A program made the translations under genes and the position numbers. DNA of 6,906 nucleotides from Mycoplasmatota bacterium (GTDB taxonomy: Bacteria > Bacillota_I > Bacilli_A > RF39 > UBA660): the NCBI GenBank assembly GCA_012510745.1, contig JAAZHK010000106.1:1-6906 (forward strand), read 5' to 3'. The notes beneath the pieces are model-generated. The model was not told the origin of the DNA, searched no databases, and worked only from the letters and a program-made list of their open reading frames with translations. Shown here one piece after another: positions 1-6,834 of this stretch. Each line of letters starts with the position of its first letter. Position 1 is the stretch's first letter.

Positions 1-180
1 AATGTTATTAATGGTTTAGGATCAAAGGCTGCTTATATTGTTTTATTACATGATTATGAAGATAATCATAAAACAGTGGCAGTTTTAAGGAGTATTATTA
101 AATACGGAAAAGATGCTGGTTATAATTTTAATCGTATAACTGAAAAAACTCCATTGATACATCATAATGTTTTTAATTAA
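1..180 (+). CDS. Polysaccharide deacetylase family protein, C-terminal fragment (5' end outside window)
   Basis: The gene is open from the first base and ends at TAA 178-180, giving the last 59 residues. The segment IVLLHDYEDNHKTVAVL (from about residue 13) matches the late conserved motif of carbohydrate esterase family 4 (NodB-like) deacetylases, in which a Leu-His-Asp is followed by a Thr-rich helix. The His at fragment residue 17 corresponds to the conserved catalytic-acid histidine of that family. It is followed by the usual closing helix (SIIKYGKDAGYNF) ending in 'GY.F..I'. Such enzymes remove N-acetyl groups from peptidoglycan or other surface polysaccharides and are normally exported or membrane-anchored; the signal region is not in the window. 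nifJ starts 37 bases downstream with no visible terminator between, so read-through is possible, but a functional link is not implied. The family call is fairly safe; the substrate cannot be told from this fragment. Confidence 0.72.
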   Translation, partial: NVINGLGSKAAYIVLLHDYEDNHKTVAVLRSIIKYGKDAGYNFNRITEKTPLIHHNVFN

Positions 181-217
181 CGATTTTAGATAAAAAAATA
201 GAAAGAAGATGATAAAC

Positions 218-3200
218 ATGTATAAAATAATGGATGGTAATGAAGCTTGTAGTCATATTTCTTATAAATTTATTGAAGTGGCAGGGATTTATCCTATAAC
301 ACCATCAAGTACAATGGGAGAATTGATTGATAAAAAAGCTAGTAATGGAGAAAAAAATTTTTTTAATGAAACAGTGAAAGTTTCTATTATGCAATCAGAG
401 GCGGGCGTTGCTGGTATGCTTCATGGATCTTTACAAGCAGGTTGTTTAACATCAACTTATACAGCTAGTCAAGGATTATTATTAATGATACCTAACATGT
501 ATAAAATAGCTGGAGAATTATTACCTTGTGTTATTAACGTTGCATCAAGAAGTTTAGCAACTCATGCATTATCTATTTTAGGAGATCATCAAGATATTTA
601 TGCTACAAGATCAACAGGTTTTGCTATTTTAGCTAATTCTAGTGTTCAAGATGTTATGGATTTAACAGCTATTGCTTATTTAAGTACTTTAAAAGGGAGA
701 ATTCCTTTTGTTAACTTTTTTGACGGTTTTAGAACTAGTCATGAATTACAAAAGGTAAAAGTAATAGATACATTGAAATTAAAAGAATTAATTGATTATA
801 ATAATTTAGATGAATTTCGCAAAAGATCTTTATATCCGGGCCATAATATTACTAGAGGAAGTGCTTTAAACGATGATGTATATTTTCAAATTAGTGAGGG
901 TAGAAATAAATATTATGATGAATTACCTGATATAGTTAATGAATATATGATGAAAATTAATGAAATAACACAAAAGAATTATAAACCTTTTAATTATTAT
1001 GGCAATAAAAAAGCTAAATATATTATTGTTGCTATGGGATCAGTTTGCGAAACAATTAAAGAGACAATTGATTATTTAGTTAAAAAAGGTGAAAAAGTAG
1101 GATTAATTGAAGTACATTTATATAGACCTTTTAGTGAAAAATACTTTTTAAATATTTTACCTAAAACGGTGACTAATATAGCTGTCTTAGATCGAACTAA
1201 AGAACCAGGAGGAGTAGGCGAACCTTTATATTTAGATGTTAATAATATTATTAAAAATAACGATCTAAAAATAAAGGTTATAGGAGGAAGATATGGTTTG
1301 TCTGGCAAAGATACTAATCCAGGAAATATTATTAGTGTTTACGATTTCTTAAAAAGAAAAGAAAACTTTAATAATTTTACTATTGGTATTATTGACGATC
1401 TTACTAATAAATCTTTACCAGTAAAAGATATTAATATAAGTGATGCTAAAGAAATATTAGTGTATGGTTATGGTTCAGATGGTATGGTTTCTGCCAGTAA
1501 GGACATTATTAAAATAATTGGTGATAATTCGGATTGCTTTGTTCAGGGCTATTTTCAATACGATTCTAAAAAAAGTGGGGGAATAACTAGAAGTCATTTA
1601 AGATTTAGTGATAAAGAAATCCGTTCTACTTATTATGTTAAAAATCCGTATATGGTAATTTGTACTAAAGATATTTATTTAAAGAAATTTGATATGTTAA
1701 ATAATATAAAAGATAATGGTATATTTATTATTAATACAGTTAAAACAGAACAAGAATTAAATGATTATTTAAATTCTGAAACTAAGAAAACAATTATTAA
1801 TAGAAAACTTAAAATATATATTATTGATGCTAATAAATTAGCAAAAGAATATAATTTAAATAATAAAATTAGTACTATTATGGAAACTATAATGCTTAAA
1901 CTGTTAGATGAGAAAAGTTTCTTGAAAAACATTAATATTTTAAAAGAAAATATTAATGAAAGATTTAAAAACAAAGATTCTTTTGTGACTCAAAATAATC
2001 TTAATTTAGTTGATAACACTCTTAGCCATTTACAAGAAGTTTCAATTAATAATAATAATTTAATAACTAATAATATTGATGATTTAAATATTTATAAGCG
2101 TATAGGTGCTTTACAAGGAGATAATTTAAAAGTTAGTGAATTAATAGATAATGTTGATGGAACTTTTATAGGTGGCTCATCAAGTTATGAAAAACAAGAT
2201 ACTTTTATTAAAGCTCCTAAATATATTAATGAAAATTGTATTATGTGCAATATGTGTTCTTTTGTATGCCCTCATGCTGTTATTAGACCTTACTTATTAA
2301 ATGAAGAAGAAGTAAAAAATGCTCCTCAAGAAGTAAAAGATAATTTATTAGATGCTAATATAAAAGGCCACAATTTAAAATTTATTATAGCATCTAATAT
2401 AAGTAATTGTACTAATTGTGGTTTATGTGTTGATATTTGTCCTGGTAAAAAAGGTGAAAAAGCATTAGTTTTAGAAAATAAAAATAAATTATTAGATGCT
2501 AATTTAGATAAGGCATTTGAATATTTAAATAATAAAGTTTCTGATAAAGAAATATTTCCTCTTAATACAGTTAAAGGTAGTCAGTTTATTGAATCTAGAT
2601 TTAAGTTTCCTGGAGCATGTGCTGGTTGTGGAGAAACAGCCTATTTAAAATTATTAACTCAATTATTTGGAGAATCATTAATAATTGCTAATGCCACAGG
2701 TTGTTCTTCAATCTATGCTAGTAGTATTCCTCATACATCCTATAGTATTCCATGGGCTAACTCTTTATTTGAAGATAATGCTGAATTTGGTTTTGGAATG
2801 GTTATTGCTGATAGGAAGATGAAAACAAAAATTAAAAATATTATTACTAACAATATTAATCAAGTCGATTCTTCTTATCATGATATTTTAAATGATTATC
2901 TAAAAGACATAAACAAAATAACAGCTGATAATCTTATAAATAATTTAGACAACATTAATATAAAAGAATTAACTCAATTAAAGATGTTTATGAAACCACG
3001 AACAGTTTTTGCTGTAGGTGGTGATGGTTGGGCTTATGATATAGGTTATAATGGAATTGATCATGTATTAGCAAGTAATGAAGATATTAATATTTTAGTT
3101 CTTGATACTGAAGTTTATTCCAATACTGGTGGTCAGGCTAGTAAATCAAGCCATATAGGATCAATTAACAAATTTACAAGTACTGGTAAAGAAACTCATA

Positions 3201-3664
3201 GAAAAAATTTAGCTAAAATAGCACTTACTTATCCTCATGTATACGTAGGTACAATCTCCTTAGGGGCGAATATGCAGCAAACGATAAATACTCTTGTAGA
3301 AGCTAAGAATTATCAAGGACCATCTATTATTATTGCTTATTCTCCTTGTATTAACCAAGGAATTAGAACAGGTATGGGAAGTAGTTTAGAAGAACAAAAG
3401 AAAGCTACTTTATCGGGTTATTTTCCTTTGTTTAGATACCATCCGGAAAAGAAATCATTTTCCTTAGATAGTAAAGCTCATTTTGACTCTTATGAAGATT
3501 TCTTAAATAATGAAAATCGTTATTATGCTTTAAATAAAATTAATTCTTCAAAAAAAGATTACTTTTTTAAAGCAAATAAAGAAAAAGCTCTAGAAACTTA
3601 TCAATATTATGAAAAACTAAAGGAGAAAGACTATGATATAAGCGATGAAACAAGAGAAGATTAA
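218..3664 (+). CDS. nifJ: Pyruvate:ferredoxin (flavodoxin) oxidoreductase, single-chain
   Basis: This cytoplasmic enzyme oxidises pyruvate and CoA to acetyl-CoA and CO2, reducing ferredoxin or flavodoxin; it is typical of anaerobes. Numbering is from the ATG at 218 (1148 aa, close to the family's usual 1170-1200). Domain I has YPITPSS (25-31) and SRSLATHALSILGDHQD with Arg111, the pyruvate-site region. The gamma-like domain has GYGSDGMV (417-424) and KSGGITRSHLRF (452-463). The two-[4Fe-4S] ferredoxin domain has CxxCxxCxxxC at C674/677/680/684 and C731/734/737/741. The TPP domain has GACAGCGE (C801, C804), ATGCSS (C829), GGDGWAYD (934-941), NTGGQ (from N969) and SPCINQG (C1044), so all four cysteines of the proximal cluster are present. 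An ATG at 209 is in frame, but the purine run GAAAGAAG (201-208) abuts it and sits 9 bases from the ATG at 218, and the family usually starts with a short tail before 'MDGN'; I therefore prefer 218. A loop after Tyr842 is short (see findings). Function is very secure; the exact start less so. Confidence 0.97.
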   Translation: MYKIMDGNEACSHISYKFIEVAGIYPITPSSTMGELIDKKASNGEKNFFNETVKVSIMQSEAGVAGMLHGSLQAGCLTSTYTASQGLLLMIPNMYKIAGELLPCVINVASRSLATHALSILGDHQDIYATRSTGFAILANSSVQDVMDLTAIAYLSTLKGRIPFVNFFDGFRTSHELQKVKVIDTLKLKELIDYNNLDEFRKRSLYPGHNITRGSALNDDVYFQISEGRNKYYDELPDIVNEYMMKINEITQKNYKPFNYYGNKKAKYIIVAMGSVCETIKETIDYLVKKGEKVGLIEVHLYRPFSEKYFLNILPKTVTNIAVLDRTKEPGGVGEPLYLDVNNIIKNNDLKIKVIGGRYGLSGKDTNPGNIISVYDFLKRKENFNNFTIGIIDDLTNKSLPVKDINISDAKEILVYGYGSDGMVSASKDIIKIIGDNSDCFVQGYFQYDSKKSGGITRSHLRFSDKEIRSTYYVKNPYMVICTKDIYLKKFDMLNNIKDNGIFIINTVKTEQELNDYLNSETKKTIINRKLKIYIIDANKLAKEYNLNNKISTIMETIMLKLLDEKSFLKNINILKENINERFKNKDSFVTQNNLNLVDNTLSHLQEVSINNNNLITNNIDDLNIYKRIGALQGDNLKVSELIDNVDGTFIGGSSSYEKQDTFIKAPKYINENCIMCNMCSFVCPHAVIRPYLLNEEEVKNAPQEVKDNLLDANIKGHNLKFIIASNISNCTNCGLCVDICPGKKGEKALVLENKNKLLDANLDKAFEYLNNKVSDKEIFPLNTVKGSQFIESRFKFPGACAGCGETAYLKLLTQLFGESLIIANATGCSSIYASSIPHTSYSIPWANSLFEDNAEFGFGMVIADRKMKTKIKNIITNNINQVDSSYHDILNDYLKDINKITADNLINNLDNINIKELTQLKMFMKPRTVFAVGGDGWAYDIGYNGIDHVLASNEDINILVLDTEVYSNTGGQASKSSHIGSINKFTSTGKETHRKNLAKIALTYPHVYVGTISLGANMQQTINTLVEAKNYQGPSIIIAYSPCINQGIRTGMGSSLEEQKKATLSGYFPLFRYHPEKKSFSLDSKAHFDSYEDFLNNENRYYALNKINSSKKDYFFKANKEKALETYQYYEKLKEKDYDISDETRED
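3620..3647 (+). promoter_or_regulatory. Shine-Dalgarno with two-codon start-stop ORF before the 305-aa gene
   Basis: AAGGAG at 3620-3625 is the best ribosome-binding site near this junction. Seven bases later lies ATG ATA TAA (3633-3641), a two-codon ORF, and after one GCG codon comes the ATG (3645) that opens the long frame. The short ORF is in the same frame as the long one, so the in-frame TAA at 3639 prevents any upstream start. From AAGGAG to the ATG at 3645 is 19 bases, too far for normal initiation. The arrangement suggests termination-reinitiation, or coupling to the end of nifJ, whose stop is at 3662-3664. The sequence facts are certain; the mechanism is inference. Confidence 0.55.
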
Positions 3665-4562
3665 TTTAATTAGCATTCCTCTTATTAATGAAAATAATAA
3701 AACTCCTTATTTTTTTAATTTATCTATTTTAAAAGATTATAAAAAAGCTTTTAATGAAGATTATCAATATTATATTAATAATGAAGTTATTGATATAAAT
3801 TCTAATTATTCTAAATGGTTATATTTGCAAGCTTTAAATGCGCTTAGTAAAATTTATTTAGAACAAAGCGCAGATGATACTATTGTAGATATTTATATGT
3901 CTGATGATTTTTTTCAAGCTTTAATTATGATTATTAATAATCCGGATGTATCTATTAATATGGATTTTGATGATCCTAAAATTTTTGCTTTAATTCCTAG
4001 TTTATGTGGATATATAGCATTTACTTATCAAGAAATGAGTGAAGATCAAGTTAAAAAACTAATTTATCAAATTACCAATAATATTAATAAAAATATTTAT
4101 CAAGTTTTTGATAAAATTCCTTTAATTAAAACAATAAAATATAATACATCTATTTTAAAAAGCCATATTCCTTTTATTGAAATAGATAATAATTGCATAG
4201 GTATAGAATTTTTAGATGAGCAAAAAGAAATAGGTTCTTTGGTTAATATTTATATTGGTAATAATGACAAAATAATTAAGTATTTAAATGTTTTTATTAA
4301 ACTTGATCCACAATATATATTAGATAATAAAACTAAATTAGGTAAATTATATAGAATTGGGGTGGGTAAAATTCTTTTAGATAAGGGAAGAGCTAAAAGA
4401 ATTATTATTAAAAGATCTGGTTATTTTGGTATTATAAAAATAGATCAAGATAATTACCAAATAAATAAATTAATTGAAGCAGATTCTTTATATGAAAGTA
4501 ACTATATTCAAAAAATCGAACAATATAAAAAAGATCATAATATTGTTTCCTCTATAAATTAA
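3645..4562 (+). CDS. Unrecognised 305-residue soluble protein, overlapping nifJ
   Basis: I do not recognise this family. The protein is rich in Ile, Asn, Lys and Asp, lacks a signal peptide and has no convincing transmembrane segment, so it is probably cytoplasmic. The N-terminal half looks mainly helical (for example SKWLYLQALNALSKIYLEQ and the stretch around FFQALIMIINN). The C-terminal half alternates short beta-like stretches (FIEIDNNCIGIEFL, LVNIYIG, YLNVFIKL) and ends with a basic patch (LLDKGRAKRIIIKRSGYFGIIKI) and a charged tail. Only two cysteines are present (SLCGY, NNCIG), with no CxxC pattern, so it is not a ferredoxin or an iron-sulfur subunit. It begins 20 bases inside the nifJ 3' end in another frame and ends in the terminator at 4561-4585, so it is the last gene of that unit and probably translated in fixed ratio to nifJ. 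A role in oxidoreductase assembly or an unrelated housekeeping role are both possible; nothing in the sequence decides. Base and codon use match the neighbours. Confidence 0.85.
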   Translation: MKQEKINLISIPLINENNKTPYFFNLSILKDYKKAFNEDYQYYINNEVIDINSNYSKWLYLQALNALSKIYLEQSADDTIVDIYMSDDFFQALIMIINNPDVSINMDFDDPKIFALIPSLCGYIAFTYQEMSEDQVKKLIYQITNNINKNIYQVFDKIPLIKTIKYNTSILKSHIPFIEIDNNCIGIEFLDEQKEIGSLVNIYIGNNDKIIKYLNVFIKLDPQYILDNKTKLGKLYRIGVGKILLDKGRAKRIIIKRSGYFGIIKIDQDNYQINKLIEADSLYESNYIQKIEQYKKDHNIVSSIN

Positions 4563-4585
4563 AAACAGGATTAATCCTGTTTTTT
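4561..4585 (+). terminator. Intrinsic terminator of the nifJ unit, probably bidirectional
   Basis: A perfect 24-base inverted repeat begins inside the stop codon of the preceding gene: arms AAAAACAGGATT (4561-4572) and AATCCTGTTTTT (4573-4584). It would fold as ACAGGA-TTAA-TCCTGT extended by A-U pairs, and six Ts (4580-4585) follow the core stem. The matching A run on the left means it can also stop minus-strand transcripts, including read-through from the small RNA proposed at 4590-4687. Confidence 0.88.
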
Positions 4586-4589
4586 CATA

Positions 4590-4687
4590 AAATAAAGAAA
4601 CTGCCCCCTGAGACAGTTTCATAAAAAGAATAAAAAGGGGTTGGCTAGTGTGATACTAGCTACCAATCAAGATTTCTCGATTGGTGA
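4590..4687 (-). ncRNA. Candidate small RNA gene, about 100 nt, family unknown
   Basis: Read on the minus strand, a promoter at 4693-4721 would start transcription near 4685-4688, exactly at the foot of the first hairpin. Three hairpins follow. Hairpin 1 (4662-4685) has arms ACCAATCGAG and CTTGATTGGT with loop AAAT: ten pairs including one G-U that would be an A-C mismatch in the opposite strand's RNA. Hairpin 2 (4644-4660) has arms GCTAGT/ACTAGC with loop ATCAC. Next comes a single-stranded C/T-rich linker (CAACCCCTTTTTATTC). Hairpin 3 (4597-4620), GAAACTG/CAGTTTC, has a G-rich ten-base loop and is followed by TTTATTTTATG, a plausible terminator. The linker CCCC could pair with the GGGGG of the hairpin 3 loop. 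I do not recognise SRP RNA, tmRNA, RNase P, 6S RNA or any riboswitch core. Hairpin 2 could be extended by a G-U on the + strand, so strand is not beyond doubt; a + strand structured element is the alternative. Confidence 0.5.
4597..4620 (-). terminator. Terminator-like hairpin of the candidate small RNA
   Basis: The seven-base arms GAAACTG and CAGTTTC enclose a ten-base loop (TCTCAGGGGG on the minus strand). On the minus strand it is followed by TTTATTTTATG, whereas the + strand is followed by an A-rich run, so it makes sense only as a minus-strand terminator. The stem is A/T-rich at its base and the T tract is interrupted, so it would be a moderate terminator backed up by the palindrome at 4561-4585. 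The loop's GTCTCAGG and CAGGGGG are complementary to segments at 6899-6906 and 6886-6892. Confidence 0.5.
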
Positions 4688-4692
4688 TATAT

Positions 4693-4721
4693 ATGTTAAT
4701 CGATAAGTTTTATTTTGTCAA
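4693..4721 (-). promoter_or_regulatory. Minus-strand promoter of the candidate small RNA
   Basis: On the minus strand, TTGACA (4716-4721), a perfect -35 hexamer, is followed after 17 bases (4699-4715) by TAACAT (4693-4698), which matches four of six -10 positions including the key A2 and T6. The predicted start is about 4685-4688. The exact -35 with ideal spacing in an intergenic region, pointing into a set of hairpins, is the main support. In a genome this AT-rich, -10-like sequences are common, so the -35 carries the weight. Confidence 0.6.
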
Positions 4722-4749
4722 CCATTTTCTTTTAAAAAATAACGATATA

Positions 4750-4758
4750 TGATATAAT
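4750..4758 (+). promoter_or_regulatory. recG promoter, extended -10 type
   Basis: TGATATAAT (4750-4758) is a consensus -10 TATAAT (4753-4758) with the TGn extension. No good -35 lies at 16-18 bases (candidates such as TTTAAA at 4731 are weak), as is usual for extended -10 promoters. The start of transcription should be about 4763-4766, leaving a leader of only about 15 bases before the recG ATG at 4780. The ribosome-binding site AAGGA (4766-4770) would lie almost at the 5' end of the mRNA. Confidence 0.68.
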
Positions 4759-4779
4759 GTAAGCCAAGGATGTGGATAC

Positions 4780-6780
4780 ATGAGAGATATTAAAGAAATT
4801 AAAGGTGTAGGAGCAAAAACTGTTGCGTTACTTAATAAATTATATATATATACAATAAATGATTTATTAGAACATTATCCTTTTAGATATGAAATAATTA
4901 AAAGAACCGATTTAAATAAATTAGAAGATAAAGATAAAGCTATCATTGATGGCAAAGTAGAAAGTGTTCCGATACTTTTACATTTTAGAACTGGTATTAA
5001 TAAAATGAATTTTCGTTTATTAACTACTAATGGTCCTATAGGTATTTCTATTTTTAATCGTTCATTTTTAAAAAGCAATTTAAAAATAGGAACTAATGTC
5101 ATTGCTATAGGTAAGTATGATAAACAAAAAAATATTATTACAGCATCAGATTTACAATTTGGATTATTAACTAATGAAGAAAAATTAGTACCTGTTTATC
5201 ATAGTACTAGTGGTTTAACTAATAAAAATTTAAATACTTATGTTAATACAGCGTTACTTTTTCATCAAAAAGATATTATAGATAATATACCTTTATATTT
5301 AATGGATAAATACAATTTTTTAAACAAAAGAACTGCATTGAATATAGCTCATAATCCTCCTAATCAAATTAAATTAAATGAAGCTTTATTAAGATTAAAA
5401 TATGAAGAATTATTTACTTTTATGTTTAAAATTAATTACTTAAAAACTGAATATCAAAAAGAAGATTTAGGTATTGTTAGAAATATTAAAGAAGATTCCT
5501 TAATAGAAGTAATAAAAAAGATTCCTTTTGAATTAACACTAGATCAAAAAAAAGTGATAAATGAAATAATTAAAGATTTAAATAATAAAAAAAGAATGAA
5601 TAGATTGCTTCAAGGTGATGTGGGAAGTGGTAAAACAATTGTTGCGATTATAGCAATGTATTTAAATTCTTTAAGTGGTTATCAAAGTGCTTTAATGGCA
5701 CCTACAGAGATTCTAGCAACTCAACATTATAATAATATTAAAGAAATTTTAAATAAAATAGATTCTAATATTAATGTTGAATTAATAACGGGGTCGTTAG
5801 TTAAAAAAAGTAAAAATAATATTTATGAAGAATTAACTAATGGTAATATTAATATTATAATTGGTACTCATGCTTTAATTCAAGATGAAATTTCTTATAA
5901 AAATTTAGGTTTAGTAGTAACCGATGAACAGCACCGTTTTGGAGTAAAACAAAGAATGGCCCTTAGAAATAAAGGAGTCGCACCAGATGTATTATATATG
6001 AGTGCAACACCTATACCAAGAACCTATGCTTTATCTATATATGGTGATATGGATATAAGTACTATTAAAGAATTACCTAAAGGAAGAATTCCTATTAAAA
6101 CATATATAAAGACTAATGAAGAAATCAAAGATGTTTTAAATAATATGTATGAAACATTAAAAAGATCGGAACAAATATATGTAATCGCTCCTTTAATTGA
6201 AGAAAGTGATATAACTAATCTAACTAATGTTTATGAGTTGAAAGATAAAATGGAACTGGCTTTTGGTAAAAATTATAATATTGGTATTATTCATGGAAAA
6301 ATGTTAGCTGAACAAAAAGATTTAATAATGGGAGAGTTTTTACAAAATAAAATTAATATTTTAATAAGTACAACAGTTATTGAAGTTGGAGTAGATGTGC
6401 CCAATGCTACCATGATGGTTATTTTTGATGCATTTAGATTTGGTTTATCCACTCTGCATCAATTAAGGGGAAGAGTAGGAAGAGGGCATAAAGAATCTAC
6501 TTGTATATTAATTAGTGATACTGATAGTAAAAGATTATCTGTAATAGAATCTACTAATGACGGTTTTGAAATTAGTGAAGAAGATTTTAAATTAAGAGGC
6601 CATGGAGACTTGTTTGGAATTAAACAAAGTGGTGTTTTAAATTTTAAAATAGCTAATTTAAAAGAAGATTATAAAATTTTATTGCAAACAAAAAAAGATT
6701 CTTTAGAATACTTGCAAAATGAACAATATCAAAATGATGAAATAAGAAAAAGATTAATTGATAGTATTAATAAAGATTAA
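4780..6780 (+). CDS. recG: ATP-dependent DNA helicase RecG
   Basis: RecG is a monomeric superfamily 2 translocase that remodels stalled replication forks, Holliday junctions and R-loops. The protein has 666 residues, near the usual 670-690. Residues 1-38 carry the helix-hairpin-helix-like start (IKGVGAKTVALLNKL, then DLLEHYPFRYE), followed by the wedge/OB-fold region (about 50-135) that splits the fork. Helicase motifs are complete: Walker A GDVGSGKT (279-286), Ia APTEILATQHY (307-317), II DEQH (382-385), III SATPIPRT (408-415), IV region VIAPLIEES, V STTVIEVGVDVPNATM (from 530) and VI HQLRGRVGRG (560-569). GFEISEEDFKLRGHGDLFGIKQSG (from 595) is the conserved TRG region that couples ATP hydrolysis to movement. 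AAGGA at 4766-4770 lies nine bases before the ATG, which opens at the family's usual N-terminus. It stands alone behind its own promoter, and no terminator is visible after its TAA. No key residue is missing. Confidence 0.98.
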   Translation: MRDIKEIKGVGAKTVALLNKLYIYTINDLLEHYPFRYEIIKRTDLNKLEDKDKAIIDGKVESVPILLHFRTGINKMNFRLLTTNGPIGISIFNRSFLKSNLKIGTNVIAIGKYDKQKNIITASDLQFGLLTNEEKLVPVYHSTSGLTNKNLNTYVNTALLFHQKDIIDNIPLYLMDKYNFLNKRTALNIAHNPPNQIKLNEALLRLKYEELFTFMFKINYLKTEYQKEDLGIVRNIKEDSLIEVIKKIPFELTLDQKKVINEIIKDLNNKKRMNRLLQGDVGSGKTIVAIIAMYLNSLSGYQSALMAPTEILATQHYNNIKEILNKIDSNINVELITGSLVKKSKNNIYEELTNGNINIIIGTHALIQDEISYKNLGLVVTDEQHRFGVKQRMALRNKGVAPDVLYMSATPIPRTYALSIYGDMDISTIKELPKGRIPIKTYIKTNEEIKDVLNNMYETLKRSEQIYVIAPLIEESDITNLTNVYELKDKMELAFGKNYNIGIIHGKMLAEQKDLIMGEFLQNKINILISTTVIEVGVDVPNATMMVIFDAFRFGLSTLHQLRGRVGRGHKESTCILISDTDSKRLSVIESTNDGFEISEEDFKLRGHGDLFGIKQSGVLNFKIANLKEDYKILLQTKKDSLEYLQNEQYQNDEIRKRLIDSINKD

Positions 6781-6788
6781 AAAAACGA

Positions 6789-6817
6789 TTGACTTTTTCC
6801 ATATAAAATGCTATTAT
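6789..6817 (+). promoter_or_regulatory. Strong near-consensus promoter downstream of recG
   Basis: TTGACT (6789-6794), a 17-base spacer (6795-6811) and TATTAT (6812-6817), with TG at 6809-6810 forming an extended -10. The -35 matches five of six and the -10 five of six positions, with ideal spacing, making it the strongest promoter in the window. It begins only eight bases after the recG stop codon. Transcription should start near 6823-6826 and run out of the window. Confidence 0.8.
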
Positions 6818-6821
6818 TACG

Positions 6822-6834
6822 ATGTATGATACAT
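6822..6834. promoter_or_regulatory. Palindrome at the transcription start, possible operator
   Basis: ATGTAT-G-ATACAT is a perfect inverted repeat of six bases around one central base. It overlaps the predicted +1 of the promoter at 6789-6817, a common place for a repressor site. As RNA it could form only a four-pair stem with a three-base loop. No regulator is encoded in the window, so the operator role is a guess. Confidence 0.3.

Noticed and set aside
154..192. A possible nifJ promoter (CATAAT at 163-168, TTGATA at 154-159, TAGATA at 187-192).
   Set aside because: The -35-like and -10-like boxes are not spaced correctly for each other and lie largely inside the upstream coding end; such words are frequent in this composition.
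4488..4622. A 44-codon minus-strand ORF (MKLSQGAVSLFYEK..., with a hydrophobic second half) downstream of the minus-strand promoter, superficially like a type I toxin peptide.
   Set aside because: Nothing purine-rich precedes its ATG, two terminator hairpins lie inside it, and most of its second half is antisense to the 305-residue gene, so its hydrophobicity is what AT-rich antisense sequence gives by chance.
4640..4724. A long-range stem GGTTGGC (4640-4645 region) with GTCAACC (4717-4723) on the + strand, which would make a multibranch junction RNA enclosing both hairpins.
   Set aside because: The right arm is the minus-strand TTGACA -35 box, no + strand promoter is seen upstream of 4640, and hairpin 1 pairs better as minus-strand RNA. 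Kept only as an alternative.
218..6780. Possible reassignment of UGA to Trp, as in many Mollicutes.
   Set aside because: All three complete genes read through without in-frame TGA, Trp is encoded by TGG at conserved sites (for example GDGWAYD in nifJ), and stops are TAA, so there is no evidence for a variant code.
6778..6796. A run of As after the recG stop and Ts at 6794-6798, resembling a terminator.
   Set aside because: No GC-containing stem can be formed between them; the segment is better explained as the -35 region of the next promoter.
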